This document shows, one piece after another, positions 45,021 through 53,521 of a DNA stretch of 64,000 nucleotides (positions are counted from its first letter, which is position 1; the number at the start of each line of letters is the position of its first letter). Origin of the DNA: Methylobacter marinus A45. GTDB taxonomy: Bacteria > Pseudomonadota > Gammaproteobacteria > Methylococcales > Methylomonadaceae. Location of the stretch: assembly GCF_000383855.1 (NCBI RefSeq), contig NZ_KB912877.1, positions 2,933,579 to 2,997,578 on the forward strand. Reading direction: 5' to 3'. The position numbers and the translations under genes are program-made. The notes beneath the pieces were generated by a model that saw nothing but the letters and a program-made list of their open reading frames with translations, made no database searches and had not been told where the DNA came from.

Positions 45021-45675
45021 TGAATACGCCCAGCAGTTGCAATAAGCTCAGGAACAGGTTGTAGATAGAGACATACAACGATACGGTGGCTGAAATATAG
45101 TTGGTTTCGCCGCCGTGTATGATGGCGCTGGTCTGGAACAGAATCATGCCGGACATCAGCAGGATAAACATCGCCGATACGGCCAGGGACAAGCCGGGCA
45201 TGGAGAAGACCATCGCGCCGATGCCAGCCAGAAACGCGACCAGGATGCCGACCATCAGGAAGCCGCCAAGAAAACTGAAATCCTTGCGTGTGGTTAAGGC
45301 ATAGCCTGAGAGCCCCAGAAAGATGACGCCCGTGCCGCCTAGCGCGGTCATGATCAACTCATGGCCGTTGCTGAAGGCTTGAAGATACATGTTCAAAATA
45401 GGGCCGAGCGTTAAGCCCATGAAGCCGGTTAAGGCAAAAACAAAAACCAGGCCCAGGCCGCTGTTTCTGAATTTCTCCGTCAGAAACAACAGGCCGAAAT
45501 AGCCCACTAAGGTAATGATCATGCCAGGGTGCGGCAAATTCAGCAACATCGATGCCCCGGCTGTCAATGCACTGAAAAGCAATGTCATCGACAATAACAA
45601 ATAAGTGTTTTTCAGCATCTTATTGGTCGCCAGTATACTGGCTTCCGGTCGGGAAACAGCGGTATTTAATTTCAT
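45007..45675 (-). CDS. Bax inhibitor-1/YccA family membrane protein
   Basis: A 222-residue protein with seven membrane segments. Family blocks include ALTGFMGLTLGPILNMYL and, near the C-terminus, the acidic segment AIIHGGETNYISATVSLYVSIYNLFLSLLQLL. In E. coli YccA is a substrate and modulator of FtsH; eukaryotic BI-1 members leak Ca2+. It shares 14 bases with the lipoprotein gene. Confidence 0.93.
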   Translation of the reverse strand: MKLNTAVSRPEASILATNKMLKNTYLLLSMTLLFSALTAGASMLLNLPHPGMIITLVGYFGLLFLTEKFRNSGLGLVFVFALTGFMGLTLGPILNMYLQAFSNGHELIMTALGGTGVIFLGLSGYALTTRKDFSFLGGFLMVGILVAFLAGIGAMVFSMPGLSLAVSAMFILLMSGMILFQTSAIIHGGETNYISATVSLYVSIYNLFLSLLQLLGVFSGDD

Positions 45676-45809
45676 ATTACTTGGATTCCTTAAAATAAAA
45701 GGTTAACAATACAGGAAGACCTTCAAATCTTACAAGAGTTTCGCGATGTCGGTAACAAAAATTGAGTAAGATATTGGTTTATAAGCATAGTAATTTTCAG
45801 AGTTGAATA

Positions 45810-46205
45810 ATGACAGATACACTGCAAAAAACGCCCTATGAGCTTATCGGTGGTGAAAACGCACTATTAAGTTTAGTCGATCGTTTTTATTTTTTCATGG
45901 ATACCCTGCCGGAAGCGGCAGGCATCAGAGCCATGCATGCAAAGAGCTTGTCGGGAGCCCGCGATAAATTGTTCAAGTTTCTATCGGGCTGGTTGGGCGG
46001 CCCCGATCTGTTTATGCAGCAGTATGGGCATCCGCGCCTGCGGCAGCGGCATTTTCCTTTTGCCATAGGCGCCGCCGAAAGGGATCAATGGATGTTATGC
46101 ATGAATAAGGCCTTGAACGAAATGCCCATGGATGCCCATTTCAGGGACAGTTTAAGTCAGGCGCTACAACAACTGGCCACTCACATGATTAATCAGTATG
46201 ATTGA
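45810..46205 (+). CDS. group II truncated haemoglobin
   Basis: A 131-residue haem protein of the trHbO (group II) class. Hallmarks are GWLGGPDLFMQQYGHPRLRQRH, whose last His is the proximal haem ligand, and the Trp in ERDQWMLCMNKAL (G8 Trp of group II). It probably handles O2 or NO. It lies 33 bases before lapD and in the same direction, so cotranscription is possible. Confidence 0.93.
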   Translation: MTDTLQKTPYELIGGENALLSLVDRFYFFMDTLPEAAGIRAMHAKSLSGARDKLFKFLSGWLGGPDLFMQQYGHPRLRQRHFPFAIGAAERDQWMLCMNKALNEMPMDAHFRDSLSQALQQLATHMINQYD

Positions 46206-46238
46206 CGGTCAAGGTAGGGGGCACCCAAGGCCAGGCAC

Positions 46239-48212
46239 ATGACTTTATCCAAACAACTATTCATACTGATATCGGCGCTGTTTTTGATGATTTTCAGCGT
46301 CAATTTCGTCATTAGTGTCGGTAACATGAGGAGTTATCTGCAGATTGAAGCCGAAGTGCATGCGCAGGATACGGCCACGTCTCTAGGACTGGCGCTGAGC
46401 CCATATATCAGCAATGAAACCGATCCGGTCATGGAAACCATGATGAACGCCATCTTCGACATGGGGTATTACAAGGAGCTCAAACTGGTGAATGCGGAAG
46501 GCCGGCCACTGGTTACCCTGACTAATGATCAGGTGTTTGAAGAGGTCCCGGGCTGGTTTATCGCCATGCTGCCCATCGAGACGGCCACGGCGAAAAGCGA
46601 AATAAGCTCGGGCTGGAGTATTGGCGGCACCCTGCGGGTCACGGTAAATCCGGGATATGCTTATCTTAAGCTTTACCATCAGGCGCAAAGCGCATTCTAT
46701 TATTCTATGGCGGCATTTATAGCGTCCAGCGTTTTACTGATGCTCGTCTTGCGGTTTATTTTATTGCCGTTAAAAAGAATCAGTCAGTTGGCGCTCGCGG
46801 TTTCCGATGGGCAGTATGAAACCATGGACCGGTTGCCTTGGACAACCGAGGTCAGGACCGTTGCCGGTTCCATGAACGCCATGTCCAAAAAGATCGGCGA
46901 AGTGGTGACAAACCTGAATGCCAAGCTTGAATTATTGGGTAAAAAACTGCAACTTGACGATGTCACCGGCCTGAGCAAAAAATGCGGCTTCGAGACGGAC
47001 ATGAAGCGCTTATTGGCCGAGCACGGCGAGGCTTTCATTTATCTGATAAAACTGGACGGTCTGGCTGCGATGGCCAAGGAAAAGGACAGCGAGGCCATCG
47101 ATCGCTTTTTACGGGACTGCGCCAACAGTCTGAAACAGTTGGCGGCGACATTGCCGGAAGGGGGCGCCGGAGTCTATCATTTTTTTGGCGGTGAATTTGT
47201 CCTGCTGGCCAGGGATATCAATTCGCAACAGGTCGAACAGATGGCAAAAGCATTGAGCCGGTCCTTGAGCGAATTGGGCTCACGATACCGGCAACCGGAT
47301 ATTGCCCATATCGGCGTGGCGCCGTTTAATCCCCTGGACACGACCGCCGGCATGCTGGCGGCGGCCAATGAGGCGTTTGAGCAAGCCAAGTTGATCGGCG
47401 CCAACAGCTACTTTATCAGGACGCGGGACGATCAAGCCAAGGATATCGCGGAATGGAAGTCGCTGGTTTTCGATGTCGTCGATAATGACGCCTATACGGT
47501 TTCATTCATCGACCCGATAGAGAGTTTCCTGACCGGGCAAGTACTGATGACCGAGGCGTTTATTCGGGCATCGGCCGCTGATGGCCAGCCGATACCTGTC
47601 GGAACTTTCGTCTCTGTCGCCGAGAAATTCGAGAAAATTGTCGATCTGGATAAGGGCGTTGTTGAAAAAGTCCTCGCTTATATTGAAGGGCGGCGTATCC
47701 GGCATGCCATAGCGGTAAACGTGTCGACCAGGACGGTAAAAAACAGCGATTTCCGCGCCTGGCTGGCTGCGCAATTGGCCCGGCATCAGGCTGTCTCGGC
47801 CCAGCTCGTGTTCAGTATTTCCGCTTATGCGGTCGCGAAAGAGGTTAAGGTTTTCAAGGAATTTATCAAGTTTGTCCACGAGCATGGCGCCAAAGTCATC
47901 CTGAAACGGTTCGATACGCAATCCGTCTCGCTGGAAACGGCGAAGGCGTTGAGACCCGATTATATCCGCATGGCCAGAGATCTCGGCAACGGCGTCAGCC
48001 GCGAACCGGGCAAACGAGATTTTATCGAAGCCATGAAGGAGATGGGGCAATTGCTGGACATCGGTATATTGGCTGAAAATATTGATGCCGATGAAGATTT
48101 TGCCGCCATTAAATCAATGGGGATCGCCGGTGCCAGCCGCGGCAGCGGTAAACAGCCAAATAAGGCCGGCAAATTATATGTGCCCGTCGCCGACAGCATC
48201 GTTCATCTATAA
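46239..48212 (+). CDS. lapD: c-di-GMP receptor LapD
   Basis: A 657-residue inner-membrane protein. A periplasmic output domain lies between membrane helices at residues 5-28 and about 150-172, with the LapG-contact Trp in VPGWFIAML (residue 106). A HAMP domain follows (LPLKRISQLALAV), then a GGDEF domain with a degraded site (FFGGEFVLL) and an EAL domain lacking key residues (TEAFIR instead of EALLR, KRFD instead of DDFG). It is therefore a c-di-GMP sensor, not an enzyme. When c-di-GMP is bound, LapD sequesters LapG and the adhesin stays on the cell. lapG follows. Confidence 0.95.
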   Translation: MTLSKQLFILISALFLMIFSVNFVISVGNMRSYLQIEAEVHAQDTATSLGLALSPYISNETDPVMETMMNAIFDMGYYKELKLVNAEGRPLVTLTNDQVFEEVPGWFIAMLPIETATAKSEISSGWSIGGTLRVTVNPGYAYLKLYHQAQSAFYYSMAAFIASSVLLMLVLRFILLPLKRISQLALAVSDGQYETMDRLPWTTEVRTVAGSMNAMSKKIGEVVTNLNAKLELLGKKLQLDDVTGLSKKCGFETDMKRLLAEHGEAFIYLIKLDGLAAMAKEKDSEAIDRFLRDCANSLKQLAATLPEGGAGVYHFFGGEFVLLARDINSQQVEQMAKALSRSLSELGSRYRQPDIAHIGVAPFNPLDTTAGMLAAANEAFEQAKLIGANSYFIRTRDDQAKDIAEWKSLVFDVVDNDAYTVSFIDPIESFLTGQVLMTEAFIRASAADGQPIPVGTFVSVAEKFEKIVDLDKGVVEKVLAYIEGRRIRHAIAVNVSTRTVKNSDFRAWLAAQLARHQAVSAQLVFSISAYAVAKEVKVFKEFIKFVHEHGAKVILKRFDTQSVSLETAKALRPDYIRMARDLGNGVSREPGKRDFIEAMKEMGQLLDIGILAENIDADEDFAAIKSMGIAGASRGSGKQPNKAGKLYVPVADSIVHL

Positions 48213-48393
48213 CAGGCCGGTTTTGAAGACGACGGAGTGTTTCGCGTGCCGCAATATGGGCTTGTGATGACAGGGCGGCGTTTATTGTTTGACGAGGTAC
48301 GCAATTGAAAATCTGACTAATATGCAGTTTGCCTGTCGGCCGTCGCGGCGCGGGCGGGCAAGCACGCCATAATTGAAACACAGGGAGTTATTT

Positions 48394-48465
48394 ATGAGCA
48401 TTGATCTGTTTACAGCTTTTCGGACCGTGAACCGGCCCGATTCGGAGTGTCGGCGGTTTCGCTGA
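48394..48465 (+). CDS. 23-residue upstream ORF of lapG
   Basis: ATG at 48394 with a good ribosome site (AGGGAG) begins a 23-codon frame whose TGA overlaps the lapG ATG (TGATG at 48463-48467). The peptide is basic and has no recognised function. It probably serves to deliver ribosomes to the poorly initiated lapG start. Confidence 0.4.
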   Translation: MSIDLFTAFRTVNRPDSECRRFR

Positions 48466-49130
48466 TGCCGGGGCTTAAGCGGTCGCCATTGAAAAAAATA
48501 GCGGCAGTGCTGCTTTGCTGGTCATATGCGTTCGCCGTTGCAGCGACGCTTGAAATTAGCGACGAATTACTAGGGCAGGTACAAAACAAATATGGCGAGG
48601 CGGCAAGGCAGCGCATCATTCAGTGGCAAACGCTGGTGCGGACGGCGAAAGACTTGCCGGATCAGGAGAAATTACAACGCGTCAACGAGTTTTTTAATCA
48701 GAATATAGCGTTTGTCGATGATATCCTGCATTGGGGCGTCGAGGATTACTGGGCGACACCGCTCGAAGCTTTGGCGACCGGCGCGGGCGATTGCGAGGAT
48801 TATTCCATTGCCAAGTACTTCACGCTGAAAGAACTCGGCGTCGATGAAGATAAAATGCGTATTACCTATGTAAAAGCCTATAAACTCAATCAGGCACACA
48901 TGGTGCTGACGTATTTTGCTACCCCAAGGGCCGTGCCGGTGGTGCTGGATAATTTGGTGCCGACCATCGAGCCGGCGACCAAAAGAACCGATTTATTGCC
49001 TGTCTACAGTTTTAACGGAGCCGGCTTATGGCTGGCCAAAGCCAGGGGCGCCGGCCAGCGCGTGGGCGGCTCGGACCGATTGGATTTGTGGACCAGGCTT
49101 AAACAAAGAATGATGAATAACCCGCTGTAA
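48465..49130 (+). CDS. lapG: periplasmic cysteine protease LapG
   Basis: A 221-residue bacterial transglutaminase-like cysteine protease. The signal peptide covers residues 1-28. The catalytic triad is Cys110 in GAGDCEDYSIAKY, His145 in NQAHMVLTY and Asp162 in VVLDNLV; the spacing matches characterised LapG. It cleaves the N-terminus of the LapA-type adhesin to release biofilm cells, unless held by LapD. The start was taken at ATG 48465 because it overlaps the stop of a translated-looking upstream ORF. A GTG at 48447 is an alternative. Confidence 0.94.
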   Translation: MPGLKRSPLKKIAAVLLCWSYAFAVAATLEISDELLGQVQNKYGEAARQRIIQWQTLVRTAKDLPDQEKLQRVNEFFNQNIAFVDDILHWGVEDYWATPLEALATGAGDCEDYSIAKYFTLKELGVDEDKMRITYVKAYKLNQAHMVLTYFATPRAVPVVLDNLVPTIEPATKRTDLLPVYSFNGAGLWLAKARGAGQRVGGSDRLDLWTRLKQRMMNNPL

Positions 49131-49145
49131 TTTAGGGAGCTATTA

Positions 49146-49865
49146 GTGTCTAATCCGCCATTTTCTTATCATATCCGTCACAGCCAGCGCGCGACCCGTG
49201 TACGCATCGTTGTAACGCCCGGCAAGGTTGAAGTCGTCGCGCCGGTAAAAGCCTCGCCTCTGCGCATCGAGCAATTTGTTCAGGAAAAGCGGCAGTGGAT
49301 TGTGCAGACTCTGGCAAACATGGAGGTTAAAAGCGCCCTGTACAGTCGCCGGGCTCCATCTGATTATAAGCATGGCGTCGATATCCCGTTTCAGGGGAAA
49401 CAGTATCCATTGGCGGTCAGGCCGTCGGCCTTAAAAAAGGTCAAAATAGAGTTTTCAGATGCGTTTATCGCGCATGTTCCTGAGGCATTACTTGTCAAAG
49501 AGCATGGCGACGACATCAGGAAGGCCCTGATCCGCTGGATGATGGCGACATCAAAATTGCATGTGCAGCGGCTGGTCAGTGAACATGCCGGCAGACGGCA
49601 GCTGTTTCCGCGCTCAATCAGGATCAAGACTCAAAAAAGCCGCTGGGGCAGTTGCGGCATCCATAATGACATCAATATCAATTGGCTGTTGATCATGGCG
49701 CCGCCCGAAGTGCTGGAATATGTGGTCGTTCATGAGCTTTGCCATATTCAGGAAAAAAATCATTCCAGGCATTTTTGGGCCCTGGTGGCCGAGCATTTGC
49801 CCGGCTACCAGCAACATCGGCATTGGCTGAAAAAACACGGCAGTCATCTGATGATGGGGCTGTAA
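49146..49865 (+). CDS. YgjP-like (DUF45/M48-related) metallopeptidase
   Basis: A 239-residue protein with the zinc motif VVHELCHIQEKNHSRHFW (HExxH plus downstream His) near residue 200 and the KSRWGSCG segment typical of the YgjP-like family. No signal peptide, so cytoplasmic. It starts with GTG at 49146 after AGGGAG. Substrates are unknown. It follows lapG by 15 bases, but homologues are not linked to Lap systems as far as I know. Confidence 0.9.
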   Translation: MSNPPFSYHIRHSQRATRVRIVVTPGKVEVVAPVKASPLRIEQFVQEKRQWIVQTLANMEVKSALYSRRAPSDYKHGVDIPFQGKQYPLAVRPSALKKVKIEFSDAFIAHVPEALLVKEHGDDIRKALIRWMMATSKLHVQRLVSEHAGRRQLFPRSIRIKTQKSRWGSCGIHNDININWLLIMAPPEVLEYVVVHELCHIQEKNHSRHFWALVAEHLPGYQQHRHWLKKHGSHLMMGL

Positions 49866-49929
49866 TTTAACAGCTTGCCGGGGATAACTTAACCGGCGGC
49901 GGGGCTGTATCCCGGCGTCGGCAAAGTTA

Positions 49930-49950
49930 AAAGGCGCTCACAGCGCCTTT
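49930..49950. terminator. hairpin between ygjP-like and lapE genes
   Basis: Perfect 9-base stem AAAGGCGCT/AGCGCCTTT with a 3-base loop between convergent genes. Short T/A tracts on either side could serve both directions. Confidence 0.65.
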
Positions 49951-49955
49951 GAGGC

Positions 49956-51308
49956 TTATTTTTCCAGGGGAATGGTCTCTGGCGGCAGTGTCACGCCTAA
50001 GGATTGATTCAGACCACCCATGCTGGCCAAAATGCGATAGGCGGCAAATAATTCGTCATATAAGGCATTGGTATAAGCGCTTTTGGCGATAAACATCTCA
50101 TTGGCGGAATCCAGTAAATCCAGCAATGTGCGTTGACCGATATTGAATTGCAGCTGATATGCTTCAAGCGCCTTGATGCTTGAGTCCCTATGGTTTTTAA
50201 AGAACGTCAGCTGGTCCTTGACCGTCTGATGGGCAACCCAGGATAACCGCATGCTTTCAACCACCTGCCGATAGGTGTTATCCCTGATATCCTTTGATTG
50301 AGCGATCAAGTGCGCGGTTTCCTTGCGCCTGGCCAAATCCTTGCCGCCATTGAACAGGTTGTATCTAAGGCGCAACATGGCGGTCAAGTCCTCGTTCTTA
50401 CCGGGAATGCCGTCCAGATTGTTGTTGTAGGAGCCGCCGCCCTCGAAATCAACACGTGGCATATAAGCGGCCCTAGCCGTCTCATGTTGGGAGACGGCTG
50501 ATTCGATATCGGCATTGGCCGACTTTAAGATGGGATGATTTTCCACGGCCTTCTCAATGGCCTCGTCAATGCTTGCCGGCAGCAGGGTGTTCGGGTCTGC
50601 CGGCGTCTCAAGTTGTCCGGGCAATGCGCCCACGACGCGCAAAAAGGCTGTTTTGGCATCCTTCAGGTTGCCTTCCTCGGCGCGTACATTGGTTTCCGCC
50701 AACGATAAACGGCCGGTGGACTGTTCGATATCCGCTCTTTTGCCGATGCCTTGCTCGCTGCGCAAGGTGATCTGGTCATTGGTTCTGGCATGGACGACCA
50801 GATTCTCCTGGGCGAGTTTCAGCAACTCTTCCCGGCGCAACACATTCAGATAAGCTTCAACCGCCTTGAGGGCGGTGATTTCCGATCGGCCGAAGACATT
50901 GTAGGCCTTGGCGTTGGTTCTGGCTTCCTGTCTTGCCACTTCGTTGGGAGTGGCCAATCCGTCAAAAAGCATTTGCCGTATCTGCAGGGAGGCTTCTTCA
51001 CGGCCGTACTGAACCGTGCCTTGTTGCTGGTTTGATCTGAATAAAGGCGTCCCGGATATGCGGGCGCGCGTGGACGGGTTGTTGGACTGTTCGAATCCAT
51101 AACCGGCGGCCAGGTCCACGGTAGGGAAATAGCTGGCTCTGGCCTGATCGATTTCCTGTTCCACGGCCAGTCGCTCATCCTTGGCGGACTGAATTTCCGG
51201 ATTTTCGTTGATGGTTTGTTGTACGGCTTCCTGGAGCGACTGTGCCGCAACCGGTGATGACAATGCGATGCCGGCAATCAATCCGGTTATGCCTGATTTA
51301 AACTTCAT
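49956..51308 (-). CDS. lapE: TolC-family outer-membrane channel LapE
   Basis: A 450-residue outer-membrane efflux protein. The signal peptide is at residues 1-22. The OEP repeats start at LQEAVQQTINENPEIQSAKDE and again at SIDEAIEKAVENHPILKSANADI, forming the helical tunnel. GQRTLLDLLDSANEMFIAK is characteristic of type I secretion TolC proteins. It completes the LapB-LapC-LapE secretion channel. It is last in the minus-strand operon, 60 bases after the LuxR gene. Confidence 0.92.
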   Translation of the reverse strand: MKFKSGITGLIAGIALSSPVAAQSLQEAVQQTINENPEIQSAKDERLAVEQEIDQARASYFPTVDLAAGYGFEQSNNPSTRARISGTPLFRSNQQQGTVQYGREEASLQIRQMLFDGLATPNEVARQEARTNAKAYNVFGRSEITALKAVEAYLNVLRREELLKLAQENLVVHARTNDQITLRSEQGIGKRADIEQSTGRLSLAETNVRAEEGNLKDAKTAFLRVVGALPGQLETPADPNTLLPASIDEAIEKAVENHPILKSANADIESAVSQHETARAAYMPRVDFEGGGSYNNNLDGIPGKNEDLTAMLRLRYNLFNGGKDLARRKETAHLIAQSKDIRDNTYRQVVESMRLSWVAHQTVKDQLTFFKNHRDSSIKALEAYQLQFNIGQRTLLDLLDSANEMFIAKSAYTNALYDELFAAYRILASMGGLNQSLGVTLPPETIPLEK

Positions 51309-51368
51309 ATTTACTCCTGATTAAAATATTTTGTCTCGTTATATAGTTATTATTTTTTATTATTTATA

Positions 51369-52019
51369 TTATTGGATTATTTCTTTCAGTAATACGGCAA
51401 GGTGCAGTCGGTCTTGAACTTCAAGTTTTTGAAATATGGAAGTTAAATGGGCTTTCACGGTACGTTCTGAAATATTGAGTAAAGAAGCAATCGTTTTATT
51501 GCTTTCTCCGGCGCGTATCATTTTGGCAACATCCAGTTCCCGGTGTGTCAGCGTTTGCAAGTTATTATGGGCGGGTGTTGTTTTTTCGGATTGAATGGTT
51601 TGGGCGTTAGTCAGTTCGATCAAGTGTCCGATGACTTTGGGAACTAAATGCCGTTGGATCCAGATATCGCCTTTTAACAGGCTGTTCGTTGCTTTTAGCA
51701 GCTGATCGGCAGCTGCATCATACTCGCAATAGCCTGAAAAACCTGAGATCAAGGCATGTATTTGTTGGTCTTCAGGCCAGTCGCGGCCGATAATCAGCGC
51801 TTTTAAGGCCGTATTCAGAATTTGCGCAAGCGCCGTAGTATCGGTATCAAAACCTGCTGCATCGGCGTCGATAATGAGAATATCGGTCGGATTCATCGGG
51901 ATATGGCCGATAGCATGGTTAATAGTATCGACTATATTAATCTTATGTTCCTCTGAAAGTATTGTTTTCCATTGATCCGCTAAAATAGGATTAATTGATA
52001 GAATTAATATATTCGCCAC
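51369..52019 (-). CDS. LuxR-type regulator with pseudo-receiver domain
   Basis: A 216-residue protein with a NarL layout. The C-terminal LuxR HTH is clear (LTHRELDVAKMIRAGESNKTIASLL, ISERTVKAHLTSIFQKL). The N-terminal receiver-like domain has lost key residues: NILILSINP where the acidic pair should be, and GRDW in place of the conserved Lys region, although IIDADAAG remains near the phospho-acceptor site. It is therefore probably phosphorylation-independent or senses something else. It lies between lapC and lapE, an obvious candidate to regulate the secretion operon. Confidence 0.85.
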   Translation of the reverse strand: MANILILSINPILADQWKTILSEEHKINIVDTINHAIGHIPMNPTDILIIDADAAGFDTDTTALAQILNTALKALIIGRDWPEDQQIHALISGFSGYCEYDAAADQLLKATNSLLKGDIWIQRHLVPKVIGHLIELTNAQTIQSEKTTPAHNNLQTLTHRELDVAKMIRAGESNKTIASLLNISERTVKAHLTSIFQKLEVQDRLHLAVLLKEIIQ

Positions 52020-52089
52020 TTAAATGTATCCTTGATCCCTATTATTAATATTATGTATATAGTCGATAACAGGGTATGACTAATAGTTA

Positions 52090-53445
52090 TCAGCGTTCCC
52101 GAAGTGCGCGTTGCCTGGCTTTTAATATGGGTTTGAGTAAATAGTCCAAAACGGTTTTCTTGCCGGTTAAAATATCGACGTCGGCATTCATGCCGGCAAT
52201 AATGTTGAGCGTTTCGCCATTTTTTTCGAGGTGGTTTTTAGTCGTTCTCAGACGGATCTGGTAATAACTTTTTTTATCTTGCTCATTAATAATAGTATCG
52301 GCACTGATATGTTCAAGTTTTGCGTCCAGGCCGCCGTAAATGGAAAAGTCATAAGCGCTTAATTTGACCATGGCATCCTGGCCCGGGCGCAGAAAGGCAA
52401 TGTCGGCCGGCCTGATTTCCGCTTCCACCAGCAATTGATCGTCCACAGGGACAATTTCCACCAGGTCCATCCCGGGCTGGATAACGCCGCCGATGGTCGT
52501 GACTTTCAGTTGTTTGACCGTGCCTTTTAACGGGGAGAGGATGCGGGTCCGGGTCACCCGGTCCTTCAGCGCCAGCACCGACTCGGACGTTCTGTCCAGT
52601 TCCGATTTGGTTTCGTTAAGTTGCTTCATTGCGTCAGCTTGAAAGCGGATTTTTTGTTCGCTGAGCTTGTTTTTGGTTTCAGCCAGAGACGCTTGCAGTC
52701 GCGGTATGGCCAGTCGAGCGGAGCTTAGTTCGCCATTCAAGTCATTGGCGCTGCGTTTCAGTCGGAGCAGTTCGACTTCGGACATCGCGCCCTGGGCAAC
52801 GAGCGGTTCTGACATGTCCATTTCCTTCTTCAGCATCTGATAACTGCGCGCGATCTGGTTCTGCTTTGATTTAAGTTCAACCAGTTCCTGTTCCTTTTGC
52901 ACGACTTGTTGCTGCAATATCCGGATATTCGCCTCCAGTTCGGATTTTCTGGCGTCATAGAGTTGGCGGGTGTGTTCGGCGAAACTCGGGTAATTGTCGA
53001 TGACTTCCTGCGGCATTTTCAACGGCTGCCCTGTCGTTTCAGCAGTCAAGCGGGCGGCATTGGCTAAAAGTTCATAATACTTCAGCTTGGTTTCATTGAA
53101 TGAGGAGGCAAAGCGCACTTCGTCCAGTTGCAACAGCGCCTGGCCTTTTTCAACCAGATCGCCTTCCTTGACCAGGATCTCCGAAAGTATGCCGCCTTCC
53201 AGATTTTGCACGACCTGGATATGGCTGGACGGGATGATTTTTCCGGCGCCGCGGGTGACTTCATCCAATGCGGCATAGTTGGCCCATATCAAGGCGGTCA
53301 CGACGAACAGAAAGGTCAGCCATAAAATAAGATGACTGTGAATTGAGGCGCCGTACAGGTTCGCTTCATTCACGTCGGTAAGAAAATCCTTATCTTCCGA
53401 TAATTGGTGTTGCTTTGAGATCAGTTCGGATAATTTTTTTATCAT
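52090..53445 (-). CDS. lapC: HlyD-family membrane fusion protein LapC
   Basis: A 451-residue periplasmic adaptor. A membrane helix (residues about 38-58, HLILWLTFLFVVTALIWANY) follows a cytoplasmic tail. The lipoyl/barrel half-motif IQVVQNLEGGILSEILVKEGDLVEKGQ, a long coiled coil (about 120-300), and the second half (ILSPLKGTVKQLKVTTIGGVIQPG) are standard HlyD features. It connects LapB with LapE. It is 76 bases downstream of lapB. Confidence 0.94.
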   Translation of the reverse strand: MIKKLSELISKQHQLSEDKDFLTDVNEANLYGASIHSHLILWLTFLFVVTALIWANYAALDEVTRGAGKIIPSSHIQVVQNLEGGILSEILVKEGDLVEKGQALLQLDEVRFASSFNETKLKYYELLANAARLTAETTGQPLKMPQEVIDNYPSFAEHTRQLYDARKSELEANIRILQQQVVQKEQELVELKSKQNQIARSYQMLKKEMDMSEPLVAQGAMSEVELLRLKRSANDLNGELSSARLAIPRLQASLAETKNKLSEQKIRFQADAMKQLNETKSELDRTSESVLALKDRVTRTRILSPLKGTVKQLKVTTIGGVIQPGMDLVEIVPVDDQLLVEAEIRPADIAFLRPGQDAMVKLSAYDFSIYGGLDAKLEHISADTIINEQDKKSYYQIRLRTTKNHLEKNGETLNIIAGMNADVDILTGKKTVLDYLLKPILKARQRALRER

Positions 53446-53521
53446 TATTATGGATCGCTGCTTTGTTCGTGGCGCTTGCGCTGTTGTGTAGCCGACGGTT
53501 TTGCCGGACTTGACCGGATAG

